From the NCBI GenBank assembly GCA_901472505.1, contig LR590468.1:186001-250000 (forward strand): a stretch of DNA of 64,000 nucleotides, read 5' to 3'. The number at the start of each line of letters is the position of its first letter. Position 1 is the stretch's first letter. The position numbers were made by a program, and so were the translations under genes. This document shows positions 34,912-44,741 of the stretch, piece by piece. The DNA is from Proteus vulgaris. GTDB lineage: Bacteria; Pseudomonadota; Gammaproteobacteria; Enterobacterales; Enterobacteriaceae. The notes below the pieces were generated by a model. The model was not told where the DNA came from and did no database searches. It saw only the letters and a list, made by a program, of their open reading frames with translations.

Positions 34912-35853
34912 TATTTATTCTCCCAATCTTTACGTGGATTATAATCGGTCTGAATATCTGCAATTTGTTGCCATAATTCGCGTGTTTTTTCATCTGGTTT
35001 AGGTGGCATCACAATTTTTAAAATTGCATATAAATCACCACTCACTTTTTTGCTAACCAATCCTTTTCCTTTAATACGTAATTTTTGCCCTGCTTGACTT
35101 CCCGCTGGAATAGTTAACAATATTTTCTCTTTTATTGTAGGTATAGGAATTTTTGTACCTAATGCCGCTTCCCCAAGGAGCAACCGGAACGACTATTTCT
35201 AAATCATGGCCTTTGATATCAAACAGAGGATGAGGAGCAATACGAATTGTTAGCCATAAATCACCATTCTCTCCGCCATTTTCACCTCGAGTTCCCTGAC
35301 CTTTTAAACGAATTCGTTGCCCATCAATAACACCCGCAGGAATTTTAATATTTAATGTTTTAGGTATTTCTTTTTCTACGATCCCAAAAACATTATAAAC
35401 CGGTAAATGATAGCTAATTGTGCGTTTATGTTCTTCTTGCGACTCTTCTAAAAAGATAGCTAATTCTATTTCTAAATCATGTCCTCGTTGTTTAAAAGAC
35501 TGATGAGCTCTGCGCTCTTCAAATGGAGAACGTTGACCGAAGAATGAAGCATAAATATCATCAAAATCTTCTTGGCTAAAAGTTTCTTGATTTGTATTCG
35601 AATGTTGTTGTGTAAATTGCTTAAACTTAGGATCATTACGATGTGCCCAAAGTTCATCATATTCCGCTCTTCGTTGTTCATCCCCTAATATTTCCCATGC
35701 TTGAGCAATTTCTTTAAAACGCTCTTCAGCATTCGGCTCTTTACTGACATCAGGATGATATTTTTTGGCTAAACGGCGATATGCCGTTTTAATCGTTTTA
35801 GTATCATCTGTAGGTTTAACACCCATTATGGCGTAGTAATCCTTTAATTCCAT
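34911..35853 (-). pseudogene. cbpA: CbpA, DnaJ-like co-chaperone, frame broken
   Basis: The N-terminus is a J-domain ([34 protein letters not shown]) with the HPD motif that stimulates DnaK. The remainder is the CbpA substrate-binding part ([35 protein letters not shown]). The frame ends early. Dropping one base from the C run at 35171-35174 turns it into [36 protein letters not shown] and a stop at 34911, next to cbpM. An indel error is likely because both flanks are well conserved. CbpA also binds curved DNA in stationary phase. Confidence 0.88.
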
Positions 35854-36220
35854 CGTGATATCTCAATTATGTTAAATAATGAATTAAATATTAATACCTT
35901 AAACTTGATTAATTATAGAACAAAGAAATTATATTGATGAGTAAAAATCCTATAATAGCACCAATAGGCGATTAAAAAATGACCTCTAAACAAAAAATAA
36001 TTTAATTTTTAAAAAATAATTTAGTTAAGTAAAACAAGATATTAATAGATCCAGAGCTATAATTGTCACTTTTTTCTATAAAATTGCATTTGAAATACAT
36101 TATTATAAGAGGTAGATTTTATCCAACAGCACAATAACTTATTACATTATTATGTGATAATTTTTCTTCTTAACTAAGATAAAAAGAAAGATTGATCTCT
36201 TCATTTTTTAGGGAGGTAAA
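35854..36220. other. Divergent promoter gap
   Basis: AT-rich intergenic DNA between cbpA and the DUF1971 gene; no RNA or repeat seen. Confidence 0.4.
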
Positions 36221-36553
36221 ATGGAACGAATTATTATTCCCACTCACTATGTCCATATACGATCAACGCCACTTTGGACTAAAGACACTGCACCTAAATC
36301 TATTTGGGAAAGACATTTAGACAAAGGAACGCGTCAAGGGGTTTACCCTAAGCTCTCAGTTATGCAAGGAATGATTGTTTATTACGCATATGCAGATGAA
36401 TTTAGCCCAGAGCCAACAGAAACATTAGTAATTAATGCAGGTGAATTTGGTGTATTCCCACCAGAAACATGGCACAAAATAGAAGCAAAAACTGAAGATA
36501 CTGTTTTTAATGTCGATTTTTATGTCGACCCTAAAATACTTGCCGAAGGTTAA
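36221..36553 (+). CDS. DUF1971 cupin-like protein (TehB N-terminal type)
   Basis: This 110-residue protein fits DUF1971: STPLWTKDTAPKSIWERHLDKGTRQGVYPKLSVMQG, with a cupin-like end FPPETWHKIEAKTEDT. The same domain occurs fused to the tellurite methyltransferase TehB, but here it stands alone. GGGAGG precedes the ATG. The next gene starts 9 bases after its stop, so the two are probably co-transcribed. Confidence 0.8.
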   Translation: MERIIIPTHYVHIRSTPLWTKDTAPKSIWERHLDKGTRQGVYPKLSVMQGMIVYYAYADEFSPEPTETLVINAGEFGVFPPETWHKIEAKTEDTVFNVDFYVDPKILAEG

Positions 36554-36562
36554 AAGAATAAT

Positions 36563-36900
36563 ATGGAAAATGAAAATAAAGGCTATTTATTAGAATTGAT
36601 TAATACCAATGGACAAGAAAATCTCAAAAAGTATTTCTAAATCCTAAAATTTTATATATTCCAGAAATTGCCACTAAAGAAGTACTACTTTTAGTTAATG
36701 AGCTAAAAAATAAGGTAAATAGTGATCCACAAGAACTCACCTTAGTCTTAACAAACAAAAATAATGGTGTTTCTGTTGATAAAGACTGTATTTTAGCTGA
36801 TTTATTAGACGCAGATATGTCCAGCTTAATGGTGAAAGATCTTATTAATATCGTACGTGGTTATGATATGGACGAAGAAACAAATGTTTGTGGCTGGTGA
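36563..36900 (+). pseudogene. Unknown protein, frame broken
   Basis: A ~112-codon gene read in two frames: MENENKGYLLELINTNGQ, then after a change at the A run 36626-36630, VFLNPKILYIPEIATKEVL to NIVRGYDMDEETNVCGW. The frame is restored by adding one A. No family recognised. Coupled to the DUF1971 gene. Confidence 0.6.
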
Positions 36901-36962
36901 TCTGATACCAGAAAAAACACATCACCTTCACTATATCTATTAATAATGAAGGTGATTGATGC

Positions 36963-37832
36963 CTAGAGAGAAAATTTAAGATCATTTTTCAAAAGTCTAT
37001 CTATCATCCAATATCCTGCTTTTCCGGGGGGATTACTTCTCGACCATACTAGATCAATATCTATTTTCTTAGGGAATTGATCATAATTCAGACTGACTAA
37101 CAAATTATGTCCAAATTGCTCGACTAACCATGTAGGTAATATCGCCCATCCCATTTCTTGCTCTGCCATTTCAAGTAACAATAAATAATTAGGTGCTAGC
37201 CAGTTCTTTTCACTATTAATCGCGAATTGAGCACGGCTACTTAGCCTTAATTGACGATGCATTGTTAAGTGTTGATAGTTAATTTTCTTTTCTTTCACCA
37301 GTGGATGTGTTTTATGTGCATATAATCCTAACTTGCCACTCACAGGCAAACGAGCAAAAGCAATATCAGCAGGATATTCTATTCGCGATTCCATCATACC
37401 AATATGCGCCTGATTATTTTGTAACATATTAATCACATCATCATTCTCAGCAACAAGAAACTCAAATTCAAGATGTGGAAATTCTGTATCCAGAATTTTT
37501 AAAAGCTGTTCAGAATAAGGGGGCTGGTACATATCAGAAAATACACAACTTAAACGAGGCTCCATTTCTGAAGAGAGGTCTATTCTTAATGCTTGTAATC
37601 GTTCATCAGCAGCTAATATGTCCTCAACCAAGCTCAACACTTTTTGTCCTGCAAAAGTCAGCGTTGATTCTCGCCCTTTTCGCTCAAATAGCTCAAAGCC
37701 CATATCATCTTCGAATCCGGCAATCGTGCTACTCACAGTAGATTGACTTTTATTTAATTTCCTTGCTGTTGCAGAAAATGATTTTAATGAAGCAGCTTCA
37801 ACAAATGTACGCAAAGTTTCTATAGAATAATT
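36963..37832 (-). CDS. LysR-family regulator next to a PACE transporter
   Basis: A ~289-residue LysR protein with winged helix-turn-helix LKSFSATARKLNKSQSTVSSTIAGFE and an effector domain. The frame opens further upstream, but MNYSIETLRTF at 37832 is the usual LysR start. It is divergent from a PACE efflux gene, the arrangement of AceR and AceI in Acinetobacter, where AceR activates the transporter. Control of the neighbour is inferred. Confidence 0.85.
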   Translation of the reverse strand, partial: NYSIETLRTFVEAASLKSFSATARKLNKSQSTVSSTIAGFEDDMGFELFERKGRESTLTFAGQKVLSLVEDILAADERLQALRIDLSSEMEPRLSCVFSDMYQPPYSEQLLKILDTEFPHLEFEFLVAENDDVINMLQNNQAHIGMMESRIEYPADIAFARLPVSGKLGLYAHKTHPLVKEKKINYQHLTMHRQLRLSSRAQFAINSEKNWLAPNYLLLLEMAEQEMGWAILPTWLVEQFGHNLLVSLNYDQFPKKIDIDLVWSRSNPPGKAGYWMIDRLLKNDLKFSL

Positions 37833-37935
37833 CATTATGGTATCGATTTTTCCGATGGCTCCTATTTTGTATATATACAAAATATCACCAATAATTGCAC
37901 TCGTTTTTTGTTAACCAATTAATTTGAGGTGAGAT

Positions 37936-38388
37936 ATGAGCCAATATCAAAAAACATTTACTGAGCGCGTTTTTCACGCTGTTTCATTTGAAGCGATTGC
38001 TATTGCCATAACGGCACCGCTTAGTGCATGGCTTTTGGAGCGCTCAATTTTTCAGATGGGTACAGTCGCTATTGTCTTATCAACATTAGCTATGTTGCTA
38101 AATCTTTTTTATAACATGATTTTTGATCACTATTGGCCTTTGTCAAAAGGCTCAAGACCAACAAAAATACGTATTATACATGCAATTGGTTTTGAGTTTA
38201 GCTTTGTGATCATAGGATTACCGATATTGGCACTTTTATTAGATATGTCATTATGGAATGCATTCTTATTAGAAATTGGCTTCTTTGTCTTTTTCCTTTT
38301 TTATACTTATGCATTTAATCTTAGCTACGATAAATTACGTGAAAGTTGGTTTAATCGCAAAGAAAAGACTATTATCGCACGTAACTAA
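37936..38388 (+). CDS. PACE-family multidrug/biocide efflux protein
   Basis: This 150-residue protein has two tandem bacterial transmembrane pair domains, four helices in all. PACE landmarks are present: ERVFHAVSFEAIAI with Glu in helix 1, YNMIFDHYWP, and the repeats RIIHAIGFEFSF and YTYAFNLSYDKLRESW. Family members export chlorhexidine, acriflavine and short diamines using the proton gradient. GAGGTGAG precedes the ATG. Confidence 0.9.
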   Translation: MSQYQKTFTERVFHAVSFEAIAIAITAPLSAWLLERSIFQMGTVAIVLSTLAMLLNLFYNMIFDHYWPLSKGSRPTKIRIIHAIGFEFSFVIIGLPILALLLDMSLWNAFLLEIGFFVFFLFYTYAFNLSYDKLRESWFNRKEKTIIARN

Positions 38389-38401
38389 TAACAACTATCT
38401 T

Positions 38402-38436
38402 AAGCACTTAATAAAACATTATTAAGTGCTTTCTTT
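38402..38436 (+). terminator. Terminator of the PACE gene
   Basis: AAGCACTTAAT pairs with ATTAAGTGCTT, followed by TCTTTTAT, 14 bases after the stop. Confidence 0.85.
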
Positions 38437-38721
38437 TATATTATAGAATTTTATCATATATAAAAATGAAATTAGCTTTACCATTTCATTCATTTTTAAT
38501 ACCGTGATTACTCGCTAGTAAAATAAAAAATTACTTATAATTATTTATTATTAAATAATCAAGTGAGCATTTTCTTATTTTTATATTATGTTTTGTCTAT
38601 TAATATTTTAATTCTCTCAACAGGCTGTAATTTATTTTTATTTCTTGTTATTTTTCTAATTTATTTAATACGTAATTCACCAGAAAATAGGTTTTCTAAA
38701 GTACGTTGACTTACAGATACC
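38437..38721. other. AT-rich gap
   Basis: No gene or element recognised. Confidence 0.35.
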
Positions 38722-38859
38722 ATGAGTTGTATCCAATTTATCAATGTATTAATAACGCTCTCCTTTCTTCCATACCTTTTAGCAAGAGCACCTATTTGTG
38801 TATTACTTATTATCGCTGATATTTTCCTTATTTTTATTTTACTCAGCCAATTGCTTTGA
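38722..38859 (+). CDS. Very small membrane protein, possible
   Basis: A 45-residue ORF, almost entirely hydrophobic with two likely helices (ITLSFLPYLLARAPICVLLIIAD). No good ribosome site. It may belong with the next ORF. Confidence 0.25.
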   Translation: MSCIQFINVLITLSFLPYLLARAPICVLLIIADIFLIFILLSQLL

Positions 38860-38875
38860 TTGAACTTATGTTTAT

Positions 38876-39076
38876 ATGAAAATGCTATTAAAGATATTTT
38901 TCTTTCTTTATTTTATCTTTTTATTAATTCTGATCCGGATACTTTCAAGCTTAAATTACGAATGGATGTTAGGTGATGGTGATATAAAACAACTTGACCA
39001 ACTTCCTCTAGGCGGAAGATATATTATCGAACCTATCCTCGTTTTAATTCCTTATATTTTTGCTTTCCCTGTATGA
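38876..39076 (+). CDS. Small membrane protein, possible
   Basis: A 66-residue ORF with two hydrophobic segments around LNYEWMLGDGDIKQLDQLPLGG. It is faintly like YjeO/DUF2645-type small inner-membrane proteins but shorter. It could be a truncated gene. Confidence 0.35.
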   Translation: MKMLLKIFFFLYFIFLLILIRILSSLNYEWMLGDGDIKQLDQLPLGGRYIIEPILVLIPYIFAFPV

Positions 39077-39433
39077 AAGAAAGCAAAAGTTGAAATACTT
39101 GTACACAGTAATAGCACTCAATTGGTCATTTTTTACGTTTAGTGGGTACTAAAAACGATCAATCCCCCTATATACTCTCTAGATATTCAAGCATTTCAAT
39201 GCTATCGAAAGTCAAAAATAAGTAAATAATCTTCAATAATTTCATTACCACCTCAGATAGTCATCCAATACAAGTAAACTGCGATCACCACATATTTTTC
39301 TTAAAATTTATATAAACGGACAGATAATTGTCCAATTACGAGCAAAAAACGTGACTATCCAGGCAGAATAAACTTTATTAACCACTATTATCTTAACAAA
39401 TGATAAAACATTTTTTAACAAACAAGAGGTGAT
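39077..39433. other. Upstream region of the nucleoside operon
   Basis: Promoter region of the next operon. Several imperfect inverted repeats are possible; I cannot assign an operator. Confidence 0.35.
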
Positions 39434-40633
39434 ATGAAAAAAAAGAGCAGTATTGCATTTATCAGAAAAAAATTAGTTAAAGATAATTCCATCTACGTAA
39501 AAGAGCTCAGTGCTCTACTTCATGTATCAGAAAGAACAGTAAGAAGATATATAGACGAATTGCAGTTATTAGGTATAGCAACTAAATTTCATGGTGGTGT
39601 CAGATTACAAAAAATTGAATTAGAACCAATAATAAATAGAACTATTGATGAAACTAGAGTACTTCAAATTGATCGTGAAGAACAAAATAGAGATAAAAAA
39701 AATGCAGATAAGTGCTCATTATATATTTTGGGATCTTTCAATTTAGATGTTGTAACAGAAGTTGAAAGATTTCCTTTTATAGGAGAAACAATCAAAGCAA
39801 TCTCTACAAATTTTTACCCTGGTGGAAAAGGAGCTAACCAGGCGGTCGCGGCGGCAGAATTAAATGATCATGTACATTTTTTCGCTAAAGTAGGCGATGA
39901 TTCATTTGGCACGACCGCAGAAAAATATTTCAGTACAACAAAAATAAGTTCATATACATTAATTAAGGATACCAATTCAAAGACAGGAAATGCATTAGTT
40001 ATGGTTGAGAATGCCACGGGAAACAATAGCATTGTTATTGATCTCGGCGCTAATGCAACTATCTCTAAAGCTGAAATTCTTTCAGATATTAATAATCTAC
40101 AATCGGCAAAGATTTTTCTTACCCAATTAGAAAACAATATAGAAGCGACCAAATTTGCTATTGAAATAGCAAAAAAATCGGGATGTTATGTCATTCTCAA
40201 TCCTGCGCCTTATTCAGATCAAATTGTCTCACATTTGCCTTCAGTTGATTTATTAGTACCGAATGGAACAGAAGCAGAATTAATATCAAATATTAAAATT
40301 GATAGCGTTATTTCAGCACAGGAAGCCATAAAAGCAATACATAACTTAGGTGTTAAAGAAATAGTGATGACACTTGGTGACAGTGGAGCACTTTATTTCA
40401 ATGGTAGCACTATGAAGTATTACAAAGCGATGGAGGCATCTGTCGTTGATACTAGTGGCGCAGGTGATGCATTTACAGGTGCATTGGCGGCAAAATTAAT
40501 AGAAGGCAAAAATATGGATGAGGCTATTAAGTTTTCCATTGCCTATGCATCATTAGCAGTTGAAAAAAAAGGAGCATCATCAATGCCATCTCGAACAAGT
40601 GTTGATGCCAGACTAAAAAAAGAGCGTATGTAA
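39434..40633 (+). CDS. DeoR-type DNA-binding domain fused to ribokinase
   Basis: This 399-residue protein has an N-terminal DeoR helix-turn-helix (residues ~1-60: YVKELSALLHVSERTVRRYIDELQ, GIATKFHGGVRL), a charged linker, and a PfkB/ribokinase domain (~95-399). Kinase landmarks are GSFNLDVVTEVERFPF, FYPGGKGANQAVAAAEL, NPAPY, and the catalytic DTSGAGDAFTG. It should phosphorylate ribose to ribose-5-phosphate. The fusion suggests it also senses the sugar and controls its own operon. GAGGTGAT precedes the ATG. Confidence 0.85.
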   Translation: MKKKSSIAFIRKKLVKDNSIYVKELSALLHVSERTVRRYIDELQLLGIATKFHGGVRLQKIELEPIINRTIDETRVLQIDREEQNRDKKNADKCSLYILGSFNLDVVTEVERFPFIGETIKAISTNFYPGGKGANQAVAAAELNDHVHFFAKVGDDSFGTTAEKYFSTTKISSYTLIKDTNSKTGNALVMVENATGNNSIVIDLGANATISKAEILSDINNLQSAKIFLTQLENNIEATKFAIEIAKKSGCYVILNPAPYSDQIVSHLPSVDLLVPNGTEAELISNIKIDSVISAQEAIKAIHNLGVKEIVMTLGDSGALYFNGSTMKYYKAMEASVVDTSGAGDAFTGALAAKLIEGKNMDEAIKFSIAYASLAVEKKGASSMPSRTSVDARLKKERM

Positions 40634-40686
40634 GGGAAGTGCATAAATAACCCACCCCGTTGATAAATTATATAACCGAGGTCGTT

Positions 40687-41874
40687 ATGAAATATTTAAT
40701 TTTCATTATTAGCCTTCTCTTAATTTTTATAGTGGCATCTTCTATTAGCTTTAATGCTAATAAAATAAAAAGAAAAATCTTTCCCATTATTATTCTTTTA
40801 TTATTAGAGGCCATCGTTGCTTTCATACTTTTGCATACATCTATTGGAATAACGATTCTTAATACAACGAATATTGGTATAGAGTATTTAGTACATCATG
40901 CAAATAAAGGTATTGATTTTGTTTTTGGAGATATAAGCAATAAAACACCTATTGTTTTTGTTATTGTTGCACTAATGCCTTTAGTGTTTATTTGCTCAAT
41001 TATTGGGATATTAAAATATTTTGGTATTCTTCGATTGATTATTATAACCATCGGATACCTTATTAATAAAATTGCAAAAGTTGGCAAACTTGAATCTTTT
41101 TCAGCAGTTAGTGCTGTCGTTGTAGGTATGATGGCCGTGTATGTATCAATTAAAGAATACATACCCAATTTAACAAAACCACAAATGTATACAATAGCAG
41201 CATGTTCATTATCAACTGTCGATATCGCAATACTGGGTGCTTATACTCAAATGTTATCACCTCAATTTGTCTTTATTGGTGTGTGTCTAAACTTTTTTAG
41301 TACTTTCGTTATTGTTTCTATTATTAACCCTAACGATCCTATTGAGATATCCAGCAACTTTTCTGGTTCTAAAAATGAACATCATAGTTTTTTTGAAGTA
41401 CTAACAGAACATATGCTCGATGGTTTTAAATTAATTCTAGCAATAGTTCCTATGCTTCTTGGTTTTATTGCTCTAATTAGCATGTTGAATGATATTTTCT
41501 TACGCATCATAGGAATTAGTTTCCAAGGCCTTCTTGGCTATATTTTCTCACCAATTGCGTTTGTACTTGGCGTTCCATGGCAAGACAGTATTGAATTTGG
41601 GCAGATTATTGCCACAAAAATTTTAACAAATGAATTTGTCGCAATGATTGATTATATCAAATTAGAGGATCTAAGCCCAAGAACTGAAGCCATTATCTCT
41701 GTCTTCCTGATCTCGTTCGCAAATTTTGGTTCAGTGGGGATGATTATCGCCTGTGTCGCCAGTATCAGCAAAGAACATGGAAAAATGATAGCGGCTAATA
41801 GTTTTCGATTGATCGTGGGTTCAACATTGGTGAGTTGCTTATCCGCAACGATGGTCGGTATTTTTGTGAGCTAA
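40687..41874 (+). CDS. Nucleoside transporter-like membrane protein (Gate domain)
   Basis: A ~395-residue integral membrane protein with about ten hydrophobic segments. Features shared with concentrative nucleoside transporters include SFSAVSAVVVGM, IAACSLSTVDIAILGAYT, and a late VPWQDSIEFGQIIATKILTNEFVA followed by FANFGSVGMI. It lies between a ribokinase and a nucleoside hydrolase, so it probably imports nucleosides. The frame opens at 40660; the ATG at 40687 with GAGG upstream looks better. Confidence 0.8.
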   Translation: MKYLIFIISLLLIFIVASSISFNANKIKRKIFPIIILLLLEAIVAFILLHTSIGITILNTTNIGIEYLVHHANKGIDFVFGDISNKTPIVFVIVALMPLVFICSIIGILKYFGILRLIIITIGYLINKIAKVGKLESFSAVSAVVVGMMAVYVSIKEYIPNLTKPQMYTIAACSLSTVDIAILGAYTQMLSPQFVFIGVCLNFFSTFVIVSIINPNDPIEISSNFSGSKNEHHSFFEVLTEHMLDGFKLILAIVPMLLGFIALISMLNDIFLRIIGISFQGLLGYIFSPIAFVLGVPWQDSIEFGQIIATKILTNEFVAMIDYIKLEDLSPRTEAIISVFLISFANFGSVGMIIACVASISKEHGKMIAANSFRLIVGSTLVSCLSATMVGIFVS

Positions 41875-41949
41875 CACTTATTTTATAAACCCTACTTTTA
41901 GTTTTGTATGTTGTTCAATGCGTTATGTAAGTTATCAAAGGAGAAGTAT

Positions 41950-42882
41950 ATGACTAAAATTATTATAGATTGTGATCCGGGTGTAGATGACGCTATTGCA
42001 ATTTTACTTGCATTGGCATCACCAGAAATCAAAGTGCTGGGGATCACAACAGTAGCTGGAAATGTTGAGTTAGATAAAGTTCATGAGAATGCTCGCAACA
42101 TTCTTTCGTTTGTGTCACGCCCCGACATTCCTCTAGCCAGAGGATGTGAACGACCTTTGATAGCCCGTCGAGGAAGTAAAACACAAGTACACGGTAATAA
42201 CGGCCTTGCTGGTGTGACGTTACCAAAATCCAATTATACTTATCCCGATATACACGCAGTGGATTTTATCATTGATACTGTGATGTCTAACCCTAAAGAA
42301 GTCACCCTTTGTCCGACAGCGCCACTGACTAATATTGCGATGGCAATGCTCAAAGAACCAAGGCTTAAGGATAATGTGAAAGATATCGTTCTAATGGGAG
42401 GAGCTGCATTTTGTAATGGCAATATAACTCCGGCAGCCGAATTCAATTTTTATGTCGATCCACATGCAGCACATATTGTCTTTGATACAGCTGAGCACAT
42501 TACGATGCTGGGATTGGATGTTACCCATAAAGCAGATATCCGAGCTGGTTTATGCCAATCGTTAGATCAAGGTAATGTCATTGCTAAAACAGCAGCCAAA
42601 ATGGCTCGTGGATATGCCACATTTGACCCCTTCTTACATGATCCTTGTGTAATAGGTTATCTAATTCGCCCAGATATTTTCACTGGTATAAATGGTCATA
42701 TTGACATTGAATACGAATCACGCAAACTATTTGGTTTAAGTTTTGCCACAGTCCACGATGATTCAAGATCCACCAAAAATAATAGTAATTTAAATGAATG
42801 CCGTATAAATACGATGATAATTACCGATGTTCAATCGGATAAATTAATGTCGCTAATATCTGAACGAATTCTATCTTTATAA
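41950..42882 (+). CDS. Ribonucleoside hydrolase (RihA/B/C family)
   Basis: This ~310-residue enzyme splits nucleosides into base and ribose. It has the calcium-binding IIIDCDPGVDDAIAILLA, the GLAGVTLP substrate loop, APLTNIAMA, VLMGGAAFCNGNITPAAEFNFYVDPHAA, and the catalytic-His region PFLHDPCVIGYL. It completes the pathway: import, hydrolysis to ribose, then phosphorylation by the fused kinase. AAAGGAG precedes the ATG. The C-terminus has a short Ser/Asn-rich stretch. Confidence 0.9.
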   Translation: MTKIIIDCDPGVDDAIAILLALASPEIKVLGITTVAGNVELDKVHENARNILSFVSRPDIPLARGCERPLIARRGSKTQVHGNNGLAGVTLPKSNYTYPDIHAVDFIIDTVMSNPKEVTLCPTAPLTNIAMAMLKEPRLKDNVKDIVLMGGAAFCNGNITPAAEFNFYVDPHAAHIVFDTAEHITMLGLDVTHKADIRAGLCQSLDQGNVIAKTAAKMARGYATFDPFLHDPCVIGYLIRPDIFTGINGHIDIEYESRKLFGLSFATVHDDSRSTKNNSNLNECRINTMIITDVQSDKLMSLISERILSL

Positions 42883-42902
42883 ACTGGGTAAAAATAAAAA
42901 GT

Positions 42903-42941
42903 AATACAGAGAAGTCTAACTTCTCTGTATTAAACTTTATT
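42903..42941 (+). terminator. Terminator of the nucleoside operon
   Basis: AATACAGAGAAG pairs with CTTCTCTGTATT over a five-base loop, 20 bases after the stop. Confidence 0.85.
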
Positions 42942-43219
42942 ATATTATTAATATCTAAAAATATAAATACAGGAGAAAATAAAATTTTATTACTCCTCTC
43001 TACTTTAAAATAGAGATACTCGATACTCAATAAATCTCAATGGGAATAATTTTATTGCACTAATTATTGAGAAGATTAAATATTGATGGACATAGAACCT
43101 TCCTCCAAATATCTACAACGCTAGAAAATAGCAAGAGACATTAAGAGATAATGATTTTACTAGAATGCTTGATTTACTTGGGATTAAGAGACTTCAGGAG
43201 ACGCTAGGAAGTGATGAGA

Positions 43220-43307
43220 TGGCGGAGGAGGAGAGATTCGAACTCTCGGATGGTTTCCCATCGGCGGTTTTCAAGACCGCTGCCTTCAGCCGCTCGGCCA
43301 CCCCTCC
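43220..43307 (-). tRNA. serT: tRNA-Ser(UGA)
   Basis: An 88-base serine tRNA on the minus strand. Acceptor GGAGGGG pairs with CTCCTCC; the anticodon loop reads CTTGAAA (anticodon TGA); there is a long variable arm; the T arm GTTCGAATC and CCA are encoded. The order serT-tusE-acyP-hspQ is the enterobacterial order. Confidence 0.95.
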
Positions 43308-43319
43308 GCAATGGGGAGC

Positions 43320-43347
43320 AATATAAACATCTAGACTTATATTGTAA
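43320..43347 (-). promoter_or_regulatory. serT promoter
   Basis: On the minus strand TTACAA and TATATT with a 16-bp spacer, then a GC-rich discriminator (GCTCCCC) typical of stringently controlled stable RNA promoters. Confidence 0.6.
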
Positions 43348-43489
43348 AGGTCTTATTGTACTGTTTGCTGTAAAATTAAACGCATCATAAGTCAATGGCT
43401 TAATTAATCAACGATTTATGGGTTCTACTTGGGTATTTTCTTTATTTTTGCTAAATTAACGCTATTATTTTTGATTGGTCATAATGCAC

Positions 43490-43819
43490 ATGTTTGTCTT
43501 TAACGGAAAAGAAATCGAGACAGATAGTCACGGTTATCTAAAAAATAGTAATGAATGGAGCGAAGATATGGTTCCAACATTAGCTAAAATAGAAGAAATT
43601 GAACTAACAGAACAACATTGGGAAATAATCCGCTTTGTTCGCCAATTTTATTTAGAATTTAATACATCCCCTGCTATTCGTATGCTGGTAAAAGCTTTAG
43701 CTCAAAAATATGGCGATGAAAAAGGTAATAGCCGTTACCTTTATCGCTTATTTCCTAAAGGCCCAGCGAAGCAAGCCACAAAACTGGCGGGTTTACCTAA
43801 ACCCGTTAAATGTATTTAA
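43490..43819 (+). CDS. tusE: Sulfurtransferase TusE
   Basis: This 109-residue protein matches E. coli TusE in length and sequence: [11 protein letters not shown] start, [24 protein letters not shown] centre, and the end LPKPVKCI with the sulfur-carrying Cys. TusE passes sulfur from TusBCD to MnmA for 2-thiouridine in tRNA. Three in-frame starts exist at 43475 (TTG), 43484 and 43490; the last matches the family. Confidence 0.92.
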   Translation: MFVFNGKEIETDSHGYLKNSNEWSEDMVPTLAKIEEIELTEQHWEIIRFVRQFYLEFNTSPAIRMLVKALAQKYGDEKGNSRYLYRLFPKGPAKQATKLAGLPKPVKCI

Positions 43820-43870
43820 AAATTAGTTTTTAATAAAAGATAATTAAAAATCCTTAAAACTATATTATCC

Positions 43871-44145
43871 CTAATGGCGGATTGAAAAATCTGCCATTGA
43901 TTCATATTCACAAGGTGTGGCAGACCAAAATGTAATTTTGGCACTTTTTGGTCCCCCGCTTCTAACCAATTTTCAAATTCTTTTAATGCATCTTCCTGCG
44001 CAAACGCTCTTACTCCCACACTGCCATCATCACGGTTCCAAACATATCCCGTTATTGGTTGTTTCTTCATCCATTGATAAGTAAAAAAACGAAATCCAAC
44101 GCTCTGCACTCGCCCTTGAATAATATATTCGCGTCCCATTTTCAT
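43871..44145 (-). pseudogene. acyP: Acylphosphatase, frame broken near the end
   Basis: The N-terminus has the acylphosphatase signature GRVQSVGFRFFTYQW (catalytic Arg) and GYVWNRDDGSVGV (catalytic Asn). As read, the tail is abnormal and overlaps tusE. Adding one base at the short GG run 43914-43915 gives PHPCEYESMADFSIRH and a stop at 43871, the expected family end. An indel error is likely. The enzyme hydrolyses acyl phosphates. Confidence 0.85.
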
Positions 44146-44345
44146 ACACTCTCCTGATAGTGTTCCTGAAATAAAAATTCTACTCAGGTTATTGTCTTTT
44201 CTTTATACAATAGATAATCTGATTTTGTGAGGTTCTTTATTCATTATGAAAGCAAAGGATTATATTTTTTTCAAATCCTTGAAATTTCACTTTGTGCCCT
44301 CATATATATAACTAATAAGCAAGGCTATATGGAGGTGATACTATG

Positions 44346-44663
44346 ATGACCGCCAGCAAATTTGGGATAGGACAGCAAGTTAGACATAAATTACTCGGCT
44401 ACTTAGGGGTTATTGTCGATGTGGATGCTGAATATTCCTTTGATCAACCTAATGAGGATGATATTGCATCTAATGTGACCTTGCGAGCAGCACCTTGGTA
44501 TCATGTTGTGATGGAAGATGATGAAGGACAACCCGTTCATACTTATCTCGCGGAAGCGCAGATAACTTATGAAGTTTCAGATGAACATTTAGATAATGAC
44601 TCATTAGATGAGCTATCACAATCAATTCGTAGCCAATTACAGGCTCCACGATTAAGGAATTAA
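44346..44663 (+). CDS. hspQ: Heat-shock protein HspQ
   Basis: This 105-residue protein equals E. coli HspQ in length: [47 protein letters not shown], end QLQAPRLRN. HspQ enhances Lon proteolysis and binds hemimethylated oriC. A second ATG at 44343 is possible. GGAGG lies upstream. Confidence 0.93.
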   Translation: MTASKFGIGQQVRHKLLGYLGVIVDVDAEYSFDQPNEDDIASNVTLRAAPWYHVVMEDDEGQPVHTYLAEAQITYEVSDEHLDNDSLDELSQSIRSQLQAPRLRN

Positions 44664-44703
44664 TCGAATAATTTAAATAAGTTGTGACCTGAATAAACAC
44701 GAT

Positions 44704-44730
44704 ATCGCCGAATTTATTTTCGGCGATTTT
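44704..44730. terminator. Bidirectional terminator
   Basis: ATCGCCGAA pairs with TTCGGCGAT between the convergent hspQ and yccU. Confidence 0.8.
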
Positions 44731-44741
44731 ATTTTGGTTAA

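Noticed and set aside
43204..43395. 63-codon ORF on the minus strand
   Set aside because: It runs through the serT tRNA gene and has no other support.
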